Part shown: piece after piece, positions 25,414 to 34,549 of the stretch
Layout: every line of letters begins with the position of its first letter
Numbering within the stretch: position 1 is the stretch's first letter
Assembly: GCA_937980205.1 (NCBI GenBank)
Contig: CALJKW010000010.1
Span: forward strand, 431,284-495,283
Reading direction: 5' to 3'
DNA: 64,000 nucleotides
DNA from: an uncultured Myxococcales bacterium
GTDB lineage: Bacteria > Myxococcota > Myxococcia > Myxococcales > Myxococcaceae
The notes under the pieces: model-generated
What the model saw: only the letters and a program-made list of their open reading frames with translations
Told to the model about the DNA's origin: nothing
The model's database searches: none
Program-made: the position numbers and the translations under genes

Positions 25414-26837
25414 CACACCTTCTCCAATCTCGCCCCCACCTGCGCGAACACGCGCCGCTCGCGCTCGTCGGTGAGGCTCTGCTCGAAGTCGAGGCCCACG
25501 AAGAACACGTCCGACGAGTAGAACAGCCGCGCGAACGCCGTGCGCTGTGCCTCCAGCATGAACGGCGACAGGTCGACCGGCTGGGTCGGCGTGTCGTCGT
25601 ACGGCGTGTAGACGCGGCTCGACAGCGGCAGGTTCGAGCGCTGCACGTTGTTGACGCCGGCGCTGACGTCCAGCCCGCTCCACCGCCAGCCGAGCGAGGC
25701 GGACCAGTAGCTGCGGTCGGAGGGCAGCTCCGCGCCGCGCGCCATCAGCTCGTACATGTAGTGCGCGCGAAGGCAGATGCCGCGCGCCCACGACGGGGCG
25801 AGATCGGCGCGCCCGCCGAACCTCCACTCGTGGCGGTCGGGCCGCACGCGCCAGCGCACGTCGGGGCCGAGCCAGCCGAGCCCGAACGGCCGCCAGCGGA
25901 TGCGCAGGCGGTTGTCCATGAACTGCGGCACGAACAGCACGTCGTTCACGCTCGCCGGCTCGGAGCGGTACAGCGCCGCGTTCTGAAAGTGGAAGTCGTA
26001 CGTCACGCGGACCGTGGCGTGCGGGCGCACGTCGGCGAAGACGTACGCGTAGAAGACGTCGGCGGTGCGGGTCCGCAGCTCGGCCGAGCTCCACGTGGGG
26101 CCGAGGACGTACGTCGCGCGCTGCGCGAGGGCGAGCTCTGCGCCGGCGTTGAGCCAGTCGGTCGGCCGCGCGGTGACGCGCGCGTACGAGGAGAGCTGGT
26201 TGTACGACTGCTGTGAGCCATCGGGCAGCGGCACCTGATCGCCGGCGAAGCTCACCGCGGCCTCCGCCTGGATGCGGTCGAACCGCACCGCGGCGAAGCC
26301 TCCGACCGCGGGGAGGAACGTCGACAGCTCGACGTTGCCGCTGCGCGTGCTGGTGATGGCGCGGCGGCCGCCGAACACCTGCAGCTCGAGCGCGCGGAAG
26401 TGCACCACGACCCGGCCGCCGTCGATCGGCAGCATCACCGCCGAGGGAGCGAGGAAGCGCCCGACGCCGACGTACAGCAGCTTGTCGAGGAAGTCGGCCG
26501 ACAGCTCGGCGCGGTTGAGCAGGTGAATGTCGCTGTTCTTCAGGTTGCCGGCGATCGGCTGGCGGCCCTGGTAGTCGACGTCGAGGTGCAGGTGGCGCGA
26601 GACCGCGGTGGCGGCCACGAGCGCGCGGATGCCGAGCTCCGCCGAGGTGAGCTCCGGGGCCTCGACGCCCGCGGTCGGGCTCCGGTTCAGCGAGCTCGCG
26701 TACAGCACGTCGGTGGCGACCGTGCCGTCGAGCGTCGCCTTCGGAGACGCGTGGCTCTGCACGTCGACCGCTTCGACGGCGCCGGCCGCTCCGGCGTCGG
26801 CCTGCCCGAGCACGACGATGAGCAGAGCCAGGGTCAT
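25410..26837 (-). CDS. Outer-membrane beta-barrel protein (putative porin of an electron conduit)
   Basis: 475 aa with a signal sequence and then almost continuous amphipathic beta strands with aromatic girdles (VRVTYDFHFQNAALY, LRIRWRPFGLGWLG, YWSASLGWRWSGLDVSAGVNNVQRS), ending in a strand with a C-terminal aromatic (LEKVW), typical of a barrel. It has no CXXCH. Start ATG 26837 overlaps the upstream membrane gene by 4 bp, and the stop overlaps the 30-heme gene. It plausibly forms the sheath through which the multiheme protein passes electrons, as MtrB does for MtrA, but no sequence match to MtrB was established. Confidence 0.75.
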   Translation of the reverse strand: MTLALLIVVLGQADAGAAGAVEAVDVQSHASPKATLDGTVATDVLYASSLNRSPTAGVEAPELTSAELGIRALVAATAVSRHLHLDVDYQGRQPIAGNLKNSDIHLLNRAELSADFLDKLLYVGVGRFLAPSAVMLPIDGGRVVVHFRALELQVFGGRRAITSTRSGNVELSTFLPAVGGFAAVRFDRIQAEAAVSFAGDQVPLPDGSQQSYNQLSSYARVTARPTDWLNAGAELALAQRATYVLGPTWSSAELRTRTADVFYAYVFADVRPHATVRVTYDFHFQNAALYRSEPASVNDVLFVPQFMDNRLRIRWRPFGLGWLGPDVRWRVRPDRHEWRFGGRADLAPSWARGICLRAHYMYELMARGAELPSDRSYWSASLGWRWSGLDVSAGVNNVQRSNLPLSSRVYTPYDDTPTQPVDLSPFMLEAQRTAFARLFYSSDVFFVGLDFEQSLTDERERRVFAQVGARLEKVW

Positions 26838-27604
26838 TCGGCGGCGAACGACATCGCGTACATGTACGAGAGGACGACGTGCACCACGGAGAGGATGTAC
26901 ATCACCGACGCGAGCGGGCGGTGGAGCACGATCCACCGCTGGAAGATCTTCTCCGCGGCGCCGAGCATGTGCAGCCGCAGCTGCAGCCTGAGCCGCCGCG
27001 CGACGAGCTCGCGCAGGTCGGCCGAGAGCTGAAGCGTCGACAGCTTCCGGAGCGCGGCGCGGGTGTCGAGATCCGCGCGGACGAGGGCGCCGAACGTGCG
27101 GGGCACCCCTCCGGCCGGCAACAGCGGCTGCACCGCCGCAGGCAGGGCGCCGAGCTTCGACAGCTCGGCTTCGACGTCGCGCGCCGCCATCTGCTCTCCG
27201 CCGAGCGTGCGCGGGAGGAACGAGTACAGGTACCGGCCGAACAGCCCCGACAGGAACACGACGACGACCGCGATGAAGTTGAGCACCGCGGGGTTCATCA
27301 GGTTCACGCCGTAGCTGCGCGTGAACAGGTGCAGCGAGTGGAACACCACGCAGACGAAGCCCTGCACGGCCAGGAAGATGTGGAAGTGCAGCCAGGCCGA
27401 GAGCCGCGCCGCGTTCCGCAGCGCCCGCGAGCGCCGCGCGATCGAATACACGAGCAGCACCACCATCGAGCTGAGCCCGACCCAGCCGAGGTTCACGCTG
27501 AACGCGGACGTCGGCGCGGGAGGGTTCGTGGCCCAGCGCCAGCTGAGGTACGCGATCTCTGCAACGATGAGGACCGCGTAGACCGCAGGGAGCAGTCGGC
27601 GCAT
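26834..27604 (-). CDS. Integral membrane protein with histidine-bearing helices (b-type cytochrome-like)
   Basis: 256 aa with about five membrane helices. His pairs lie in or next to helices (LHFHIFLAVQGFVCVVFHSLHLF and HRPLASVMYILSVVHVVLSY), as in b-type heme proteins. A soluble, Arg/Leu-rich helical segment of about 100 residues separates helices 4 and 5. Start ATG 27604; an upstream in-frame ATG at 27679 would overlap the divergent gene start. Position first in the cytochrome operon suggests it passes electrons from the quinone pool to the periplasmic multiheme protein. Heme content is inferred, not shown. Confidence 0.72.
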   Translation of the reverse strand: MRRLLPAVYAVLIVAEIAYLSWRWATNPPAPTSAFSVNLGWVGLSSMVVLLVYSIARRSRALRNAARLSAWLHFHIFLAVQGFVCVVFHSLHLFTRSYGVNLMNPAVLNFIAVVVVFLSGLFGRYLYSFLPRTLGGEQMAARDVEAELSKLGALPAAVQPLLPAGGVPRTFGALVRADLDTRAALRKLSTLQLSADLRELVARRLRLQLRLHMLGAAEKIFQRWIVLHRPLASVMYILSVVHVVLSYMYAMSFAAE

Positions 27605-27678
27605 GCGCGGCCGCGACGATACCCCCGCGCGCAGAACGTTCACTGAAAAAGGAGAGGCCCGGAGTAGCCTCTCCCGCA

Positions 27679-29322
27679 ATGCGCCAATTCACGCTGCTCG
27701 CCGTGTTGTCGTTGACCACGTGTGTCGGCAGTCCCCCGGTCCCCTGCACCGACTGCGGCGGCAAGTGCGTCGACGTGAAGGTCGACTCGAAGAACTGCGG
27801 CTCGTGTGGAAACGTCTGCACGGGCGGCAAGGTCTGCAGCGACGGGAGCTGCGTCGCGGCATGCGCCGGCACACAGCAGTCCTGCGCGACGGGCTGCAGC
27901 GACGTGATGGTCGACCGCAGCAACTGCGGCATGTGCGGCCGGCAGTGCGCGGCGTCGCAGGTGTGCTCGGGCGGTGCCTGCACCACCGACTGCGGCGCGG
28001 GCCTCACCGCCTGCACCGTCGGAGGCGTCGACATCTGCGTCGACCGCATGACCGACCCGCGCCACTGCGGCATGTGCGGCATGGCGTGCGCCGCCGGCCA
28101 GGTCTGCACCGGGGGACAGTGCGCGTGTCCGACGGGCCGTGAGCTGTGCGGCACTCCGCCGGCCTGCACCGATCGAGCGAGCGACCCCGCCAACTGCGGC
28201 ACGTGCGGTCGGGCGTGCGCCGCGGGCGAGGCGTGCGTCGCGGGCAGCTGCACCGGTACGTGCCCCGCGAGCGAGTCGCTCTGCTCGCGCGGCGACGCCG
28301 GCTTCGCCGCCTGTACGAACACGATGACCGACTCCGTGAACTGCGGCACGTGCGGCAACGCGTGCGCGTCGAACCGCGTCTGCACGGGCGGCTCGTGCGT
28401 GCTCGGCTGCGCGGCTCCGGCGAGTCTGTGCAACGCGCCGCCCGACGCGGGCATGACGGATGGCGGCGCAGATGCCGGCGCCGTCGACTCGGGCGTGCCC
28501 TACTGCTCGATCCTCGCGAACGACAACACCAACTGTGGCGCGTGCGGTACGACGTGCTCCGCAGGGCGCTATTGCCTGAACGGTGCCTGCCGGCTGGCGA
28601 GGGTCACCTTCGCGAGCGGGACCTTCACGACGTGGACCGTCCCCACGACGGGCACGTATCGCATCGAAGCGGTCGGCGCTCGCGGGGCTCAAGGAGACCA
28701 GGGCAATGGGGCTCCGGGCGGCTTCGGCGCGGTCGCCCGCGGCGACCTCATGCTCACCGCCGGCACGACGCTCACCATCGTCGTCGGGACGACCGGCCCC
28801 CCGGGCTACCAGAACAGCGGCGGTGGCGGCGGCGGCGCCTCCTTCGTCGTCGCGCCGGGGAACGTGCCGCTCGTCGTCGCGGGTGGCGGCGGTGGCGGCG
28901 GTGGAAACCCTGTCGGCGTGGGCGGCAACGGCACGGTCTCGACCAGCGGTGGGCCGGGCGGGGGCGGAGGTCTTGGAGGGATGAACGGCGGCGGCGGCGC
29001 CCAAGGGACCTCCGGCGGCGGCGGTGGCGGCTTCATGGGCAACGGAGCGAACTGCACCCAGGGCGGCGGCGGCGGTCAGAGCTTCACCAACGGCGCCTCC
29101 GGCGCGAGCTGCTCGGGTCAGCAGCCGGGAGGTTTGGGTGGCGGAGGTGGCGGGTTCTTCGGCGGAGGTGGAGGCGGCGGCTACTCCGGAGGAGGAGGAG
29201 GCGGCGGCGGCACCGGCGGCGGTGGCGGTGGGGGCTCGTTCGTCGCGGCGACTGCCGGCAACCGCGTGTTCGCCGTGGCGGGGCCGTCGACGCTCGTCGA
29301 CGTCAACATCACGCTGCTCTGA
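27679..29322 (+). CDS. Secreted Cys-rich (Stig1-like) and Gly-rich lipoprotein
   Basis: 547 aa. Lipoprotein-like signal (SLTTC). Residues about 20-290 contain seven or so Stig1-type repeats with the core NCGxCGxxC (NCGSCGNVC, NCGMCGRQC, HCGMCGMAC, NCGTCGRAC, NCGTCGNAC, NCGACGTTC), each followed by VC..G.C. A DAG/DGG linker lies near residue 260. From about 305 on, a beta-strand segment leads into a long Gly-rich stretch (GGGGG blocks separated by NG/SG) and a final beta segment, like the Gly-rich domain of ALK-type receptors. Likely a surface protein, lying inside the electron-transfer locus. Confidence 0.85.
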   Translation: MRQFTLLAVLSLTTCVGSPPVPCTDCGGKCVDVKVDSKNCGSCGNVCTGGKVCSDGSCVAACAGTQQSCATGCSDVMVDRSNCGMCGRQCAASQVCSGGACTTDCGAGLTACTVGGVDICVDRMTDPRHCGMCGMACAAGQVCTGGQCACPTGRELCGTPPACTDRASDPANCGTCGRACAAGEACVAGSCTGTCPASESLCSRGDAGFAACTNTMTDSVNCGTCGNACASNRVCTGGSCVLGCAAPASLCNAPPDAGMTDGGADAGAVDSGVPYCSILANDNTNCGACGTTCSAGRYCLNGACRLARVTFASGTFTTWTVPTTGTYRIEAVGARGAQGDQGNGAPGGFGAVARGDLMLTAGTTLTIVVGTTGPPGYQNSGGGGGGASFVVAPGNVPLVVAGGGGGGGGNPVGVGGNGTVSTSGGPGGGGGLGGMNGGGGAQGTSGGGGGGFMGNGANCTQGGGGGQSFTNGASGASCSGQQPGGLGGGGGGFFGGGGGGGYSGGGGGGGGTGGGGGGGSFVAATAGNRVFAVAGPSTLVDVNITLL

Positions 29323-29325
29323 CCC

Positions 29326-29892
29326 TCAGCTCCAGCTGACGGGAATCTGCAACGTCCGGCCGTCGCGTTCGTGGCGAATCGCTCCGAACGCGCCGGTCAC
29401 CTTCGTCAGCTCGAACACGAACTGCAGGGTGCCCTTCCAGACGTCCGCGTACGAGGCGGGCACCGCGATCGGGTAGCTCGCCCACAGCACGCCCGAGCGG
29501 TCGCCGTCCTTCTTCCAATCGAGCTCGAGGCCGCGGACGGCCGTCGTCGCGTACGCCGACGCCTTCGCGAAGATCGTGTGTGGAGACGGCCCGAACAGCG
29601 CGAACGTCACCTTGATGAGCGGCATCGCGACCGGCGCGACCCCGTTCTTCGTCGACAGGTACGCGACCCGCTGCACGGTCGCGCCGTCGGTCGCCTCGTG
29701 AAGCGCGGCGGTGATGGCGCTCAGCACGCTGCCGGGCCACCACGGCTTCTTGCGCGGCGCGCGAAGCGCCTCGAGCGGGTCGCCCTGGAGCTTCGCCTCG
29801 ACGCGCTCGAACGCGCCGACCTCACGCACGGCGTCGATCATCGACTGCAGGTACGACGCGCTGTTCTCGAACTGGGCCCCCGGCTCAGGCAT
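29326..29892 (-). CDS. Conserved hypothetical protein, possibly DUF2378/TIGR02265 family
   Basis: 188 aa, no signal or membrane segment. The overall pattern, an N-terminal helical part, a middle with WWPGSVLSAITAAL and a C-terminal beta-rich region ending LQIPVSWS, loosely resembles the myxobacterial DUF2378 paralogue family, but no decisive motif is visible. It is convergent with the Stig1/Gly-rich gene (3 bp apart, no REP element). The divergent Fe-S/FAD gene begins 50 bp away. Confidence 0.5.
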   Translation of the reverse strand: MPEPGAQFENSASYLQSMIDAVREVGAFERVEAKLQGDPLEALRAPRKKPWWPGSVLSAITAALHEATDGATVQRVAYLSTKNGVAPVAMPLIKVTFALFGPSPHTIFAKASAYATTAVRGLELDWKKDGDRSGVLWASYPIAVPASYADVWKGTLQFVFELTKVTGAFGAIRHERDGRTLQIPVSWS

Positions 29893-29942
29893 TGCCGCAA
29901 TGCTCGCACGGCGGCGTCGAAAATGTCGCGCCGCTGCGTAGA

Positions 29943-31277
29943 ATGCGCGTCACCTTGGACCTCGTGCTCGCGCTCGGCGCCGCAGCGATCCTGCTCGTGG
30001 TCGGGCTGCAGGTCTGGTCGGCCAGCAAGGCGCGCAAGGCCGAAGACGCCGCGCATCAGAAGCACCAGAAGAACGTCGAGCGGAACGTGCAGCCGGTCAG
30101 CCTGCACCCCCGCGTCGATCTCGGCGCGTGCATCGGCTCGGGCGCCTGCGTGACGTCGTGCCCCGAGAAAGACGTGCTCGCGGTCATCGACGGCAAGGCG
30201 AAGCTCGTGAACCCCACGGCGTGCATCGGCCACGGCGAGTGCCTGCGCGCCTGCCCGGTCGAGGCGATTCAGCTCGTCATCGGCACCGAGAAGCGCGGCG
30301 TCGACATTCCGCTGCTCGCCACCGACTTCCAGACGAACGTGCCCGGCCTCTACATCGTCGGCGAGCTCGGCGGCATGGGCCTCATCTACAACGCGATGAC
30401 GCAGGGGCTGCAGTGCCTCAAAGCGCTCGCGTCGTCCGCTCCTCCGCGCGCCGACGGCGTTCACCAGGTCGCCATCGTCGGCGCGGGCCCCGCCGGGCTC
30501 GCCGCCGCGCTGGGCGCGCTCGACGCGAAGCTCGACTTCGTGCTGCTCGATCAAGAGAGCGTCGGCGGCACCGTGCTGCAGTACCCGCGGCACAAGATCG
30601 TCATGACCAAGCCCGTCGAGCTGCCGCTCTACGGGAAGCTCAAGGTCACCGAGGTGCGCAAGGAAGCGCTGCTCGAGGTGTGGAACGACATCCTCGCGAA
30701 GACCGGCCTCGAGGTCCGCACCGGCATCCGCGTCGACGACGTGAAGCTGGCGGCCGACGGCACGTTCGAGCTCGGGACCTCGAAGGGGCCGATCCGCGCG
30801 CAGCGCGTGGTGCTGGCGATGGGGCGCCGGGGGACTCCGAGGAAGCTGGGCGTGCCGGGCGAGGAGCTGCCCAAGGTCTGCTACCGGCTGCTCGAGCCCG
30901 AGGAGTACGCGGGCACGAAGTGCCTCGTCGTCGGCGGAGGTGACGCCGCGGTCGAAGCGGCCATGGCGCTCGGAGAGGCGGGCGCCACGGTGCACCTCGT
31001 CCACCGCGGCAAGGTCTTCGATCGCATCAAGCCGAAGAACCAGGAGCGCCTCGACGCCGCGATCGCCGCCCGCAGGGTCGAGGTGCTGCTCGAGGCGCAG
31101 ACGAAGCTGATCCGCGCCGACGCGGTGACCGTCGACGTGGGCGGCGTTCCGCGCGAGCTGCCGAACGACTACGTGCTCATCTTCGCGGGCGGCGTGCTAC
31201 CGACCGCGTTCCTCGAGAAGGCGGGCGTGAAGGTGAAGACGATGAAGGGCGAGGCGTACGCACCGGCAAACACGTGA
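29943..31277 (+). CDS. Membrane-anchored Fe-S/FAD oxidoreductase with non-canonical cluster ligands
   Basis: 444 aa. One N-terminal membrane helix (LDLVLALGAAAILLVVGLQVW). A ferredoxin-like region holds CIGSGACVTSCP (about 63-74) and CIGHGECLRACP (about 94-105); both keep three of the four usual Cys, with Ser and His at the second position. A Rossmann FAD domain follows (VAIVGAGPAGLAAA, about 178-191) and an NAD(P)-type domain (CLVVGGGDAAVEAAMALG, about 325-342), like thioredoxin reductase/GltD folds. GTGA overlap couples it to the 27-heme lipoprotein gene, so it may feed electrons to cytochromes. Confidence 0.85.
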   Translation: MRVTLDLVLALGAAAILLVVGLQVWSASKARKAEDAAHQKHQKNVERNVQPVSLHPRVDLGACIGSGACVTSCPEKDVLAVIDGKAKLVNPTACIGHGECLRACPVEAIQLVIGTEKRGVDIPLLATDFQTNVPGLYIVGELGGMGLIYNAMTQGLQCLKALASSAPPRADGVHQVAIVGAGPAGLAAALGALDAKLDFVLLDQESVGGTVLQYPRHKIVMTKPVELPLYGKLKVTEVRKEALLEVWNDILAKTGLEVRTGIRVDDVKLAADGTFELGTSKGPIRAQRVVLAMGRRGTPRKLGVPGEELPKVCYRLLEPEEYAGTKCLVVGGGDAAVEAAMALGEAGATVHLVHRGKVFDRIKPKNQERLDAAIAARRVEVLLEAQTKLIRADAVTVDVGGVPRELPNDYVLIFAGGVLPTAFLEKAGVKVKTMKGEAYAPANT

Positions 31278-34200
31278 GGGGGACTCTGCGAACGGCGTGG
31301 GTGGTGCTCGCGCTCGCGGCGTGTACGCCGGGGCCTGCGCCGCAGAAGCCACGCCCGCCGCACCCGGGGTTTCCGATCGACGAGGGTGAGGTGCACGCCG
31401 CCGTCGAGTGCCGGAGCTGTCACCCGCCCGAAGCGCTGCACTTCGCCGACTTCACCTGCGTGACGTGCCACGAGCACTCCGAGGCGAACGCGGCTGCGAA
31501 CCATCCGAACGTCGCCGGCTACGTGTGGCAGAGCGCGCAGTGTCGCTTCTGTCACCCGTCGGGCCGCGCGCCCGCGGCGAACGCGAGCGCGCGCAGCGTC
31601 GATGTCGTCGGCGGAGTGCCGACCTGGTCCGGCCCGATCATCGTCGACGTGCAGCCGCTCGAGCAGTCGATCCCGATGACGATGCGGCACGGCAGCGCGC
31701 AGGTGCCGCGCCTGCCGTGCGAGAGCTGCCACCCCGATGCGCCGCTGCGGCAGTTTCATCCGGGCGTGTTTCACGGGTCTCTGCTCGCCGCCGAGCGCGC
31801 GCAGCCGAGCGCCTGCCTCGACTGCCACGCGGGCTCGGCTCCGGTCGGCTTCGTGGGGCGCAGCGATGCGGGGCCGCCGCGAGACCCTCCGAGCGCGTCG
31901 ATGCGGCACGACGCCGTCGTGTTCCCCGACGGCGGCCCCATCGTCACGGAGGACTGCGGCGCGTGCCACACGACCCCGAACCTGTCGTCGAACGCGAGCT
32001 GGGCGACCAGCGCCAGCTTCCACGCGGCGCGCGCGGACGCCGGCATTCCGCAGCCGGGCTCGTGCCTCGAGTGCCACGCGAACGCGCGGCCGAACGGCGT
32101 GCTGCAGCCGCTGCCCGGCGTGCGGATGGATCACCTCGCTCCGGTCTGGCTCGGCGACTGCGGGACGTGTCACACGACTCAGGGGTGGAAGGGCGGCACG
32201 TTCCACGTCGCGTTCCCCTCGCCGCCGGCGTGCCTGCCCTGCCACGAAGCGGGGCGGCCCACGAGCGGGATGCCGGCCACGCAGCCGCCGTTCGACTTCG
32301 GCACCAACTCGCGCGGCATCACGCACGGCGCCGGTCAGGACTGCGCCGTGTGCCACAAGCCGGTGCCGAAGACGTTCGCCGGCGGGTACTACACGCACGA
32401 CGGCGGTGTCGTCGCCTCGCAGACGTGCGTCGCCTGCCACACGACGCAGCGGCCGACGGCCGTGGTGAACGGCTTCGATCACGCGACGTCCGGCACCGGA
32501 GACTGCTTCGGCTGCCACCAGGCGACGACGCGCTTCACCGCGCTGAGCGACTGGGCCGGCGGCGTTCGCTACCCCGGCGCGAACCTCATCGCCTCGAGCG
32601 ATCAGTTCGTGCGCGTGACGTCGTTCTCGCTGCGCCGCGGCAGCAACGGGCTCATCAACGCGGCCGTGCCCTCGCAGGTGACGCTCTACAACTCGATGCT
32701 GCACACCTCGTCGCAGCTGCCGCCCGGCCTCGACGCCGGGCTCGCCGGTGACCCCAGCGTCTGCTGGCACTGCCACACCAGCGTGCCCGGCACGGACGTC
32801 GTGACGTCCTTCTCCGGCGGCCTGCTGCACGCGTCGATCGCGAACTTCCGCCGGACGCCGGACGCCGGCATCACGCCGCTCCCGCAGCCGGCGCAGTGCA
32901 ACGACTGCCACTCGAACATGCGGCCTCCGGGGCTGGTGGAGAACGGCCTCTCGCGCCCGATGGACCACGCGCTGAGCGCCGCGGACTGCTCGCTGTGCCA
33001 CACGTCGCCCGGCGGCGGCTGGGACGCGGGCGTCTTCCACTCGAAGGCCTCGGCGCCGGCGTGCGAGAGCTGCCACTTCCGGCTGATGGACTCGCCGCAG
33101 GCCGACGTGATCAGCGGCGCGAGCCAGGCGTCGTACAACATGAAGCACAAGTCGTCGCAGCTCACGTTCCAGCAGTGCGACCGGTGCCACACCGGCGCGC
33201 TCGCGAGCCAGATGTGGAAGCCGGGCGAGCTGCACGCGCACGTCAGCCCCACGGCCTGCGTCGACTGCCACAAGCCGGCGAGCGTGCCGACCGATCTGCG
33301 GATGAGCGCGTGGACCTACAAGGGCCAGGCCCAGCTGATGAACCACCAGACCGCGATCGTGAGCGCGAAGGACTGCGCGTTCTGCCATGCGCTCGCGGCT
33401 CCGCCGGTGTGGAGCAAGTCGACGATCCTCCACCGGCCGGGCATCACGCCGACCGCGTGCCGGACGTGCCACGCGGGAAACGCGCCCGCCGGCCTCGTGG
33501 ACACGCGCACCACGACCAGCGCGAGCGTGCAGACGGGGCGGGCAGGGCTGAAGGTGCAGATCGATCACGGCGCCCCCGACGTCGCGTCGCGCGAGTGCCG
33601 CGCCTGCCACTCGCAGTTGGGCATGGCCGACGCCGGGACTCCGCTCGCGGGGCAGGAGTGGGCGCAGGCGAAGTTCCACTCAAGCCTCGGCGCCGGCGCG
33701 GCGGTCAGTGGCCGCTGCAGCACGTGCCACGCGAACCTGGCGCCGGCGGCGTCGTTCACGAAGCAGGACCACACCCGCTTCACCGCGACGTCCACGACGG
33801 ACTGCAGCGCCTGCCACTCGTGGCCGGGCACCGGCAGCCCGGGCCAGCCGAACTGGCGGCTGACGTCGGGGGCGCCGCCGTTCATCACCGTCGGAGGCTT
33901 CCGCGTCGCGCAGCCCCCCGCGCCGAACGCGATGACGACGCAGGCGGGCGTCCCGAACCTGCCGCACCCGGCGGTGCCGGCGAGCGGCTCGTGCACCACG
34001 TGCCACGCGTCGGCGAGCGGCGGCCGCGGAGCGTTCGCGTACGACCACGCGCAGGCGCCCGCGACCGGCTGCGCGTCGTGCCACGAGGCGGGAAGCGATC
34101 TGGTCGCGACGCCGTGGACCCCGGGCGCGGGGATGGTGACCGCGAGCTGCACCCGCGGCGGCGGAACGATCCTCTCGAGCGGAGGCGACACGCGCCCGGT

Positions 34201-34441
34201 CGGGCTGCCGTCGCTCGCGTGCAGCTCGGCGGCGTCGAGCCGCACCTGCGGAACCGGCAGCTGCGTGCAGAACCACTTCTACCCGGCGGACTGCGGCGAG
34301 TGTCATCGCAAGCCGACGGCCGTGCCGGCCACGACCTCGACCGGCACCGACTTCGCGAACGCGTGGCGCTTCGTGCACAGCTACGGCCTGCCGGTGCAGC
34401 AGACGACGTGCTGCATGTGTCACGCGCGCTCGGGCTGCTGA
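31274..34441 (+). CDS. Multiheme c-type cytochrome lipoprotein with about 27 CXXCH motifs
   Basis: 1055 aa, GTG start overlapping the upstream stop. Lipobox LAAC gives a lipid anchor. I count 27 CXXCH motifs, more widely spaced than in the 30-heme protein; the last is TTCCMCH near the C-terminus. Domains between hemes are beta-rich with DAG turns, suggesting a decorated surface protein. It is the likely outer-surface terminal of the electron-transfer locus, working with the barrel and 30-heme protein. Heme attachment and localisation are inferred from motifs. Confidence 0.92.
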   Translation: MRGTLRTAWVVLALAACTPGPAPQKPRPPHPGFPIDEGEVHAAVECRSCHPPEALHFADFTCVTCHEHSEANAAANHPNVAGYVWQSAQCRFCHPSGRAPAANASARSVDVVGGVPTWSGPIIVDVQPLEQSIPMTMRHGSAQVPRLPCESCHPDAPLRQFHPGVFHGSLLAAERAQPSACLDCHAGSAPVGFVGRSDAGPPRDPPSASMRHDAVVFPDGGPIVTEDCGACHTTPNLSSNASWATSASFHAARADAGIPQPGSCLECHANARPNGVLQPLPGVRMDHLAPVWLGDCGTCHTTQGWKGGTFHVAFPSPPACLPCHEAGRPTSGMPATQPPFDFGTNSRGITHGAGQDCAVCHKPVPKTFAGGYYTHDGGVVASQTCVACHTTQRPTAVVNGFDHATSGTGDCFGCHQATTRFTALSDWAGGVRYPGANLIASSDQFVRVTSFSLRRGSNGLINAAVPSQVTLYNSMLHTSSQLPPGLDAGLAGDPSVCWHCHTSVPGTDVVTSFSGGLLHASIANFRRTPDAGITPLPQPAQCNDCHSNMRPPGLVENGLSRPMDHALSAADCSLCHTSPGGGWDAGVFHSKASAPACESCHFRLMDSPQADVISGASQASYNMKHKSSQLTFQQCDRCHTGALASQMWKPGELHAHVSPTACVDCHKPASVPTDLRMSAWTYKGQAQLMNHQTAIVSAKDCAFCHALAAPPVWSKSTILHRPGITPTACRTCHAGNAPAGLVDTRTTTSASVQTGRAGLKVQIDHGAPDVASRECRACHSQLGMADAGTPLAGQEWAQAKFHSSLGAGAAVSGRCSTCHANLAPAASFTKQDHTRFTATSTTDCSACHSWPGTGSPGQPNWRLTSGAPPFITVGGFRVAQPPAPNAMTTQAGVPNLPHPAVPASGSCTTCHASASGGRGAFAYDHAQAPATGCASCHEAGSDLVATPWTPGAGMVTASCTRGGGTILSSGGDTRPVGLPSLACSSAASSRTCGTGSCVQNHFYPADCGECHRKPTAVPATTSTGTDFANAWRFVHSYGLPVQQTTCCMCHARSGC

Positions 34442-34549
34442 ACAGGCCGTTTCTCAACATCCAAGAGCGCGAAAAGACGAGGCCGGCGAGCAACTCGGGT
34501 GGGGTCGTGTGCGACAAATAAATACACACTCCGACCCGAGGAACCGACC

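Noticed and set aside
19939..25521. Very long open frame on the plus strand across ppc and the multiheme gene
   Set aside because: It is an artefact of high GC and antisense codons; the minus-strand genes have clear families and heme motifs.
28800..29240. GGCGGC-rich tract considered as a simple-sequence repeat
   Set aside because: It encodes the poly-Gly domain of the Stig1-like protein and is explained by that.
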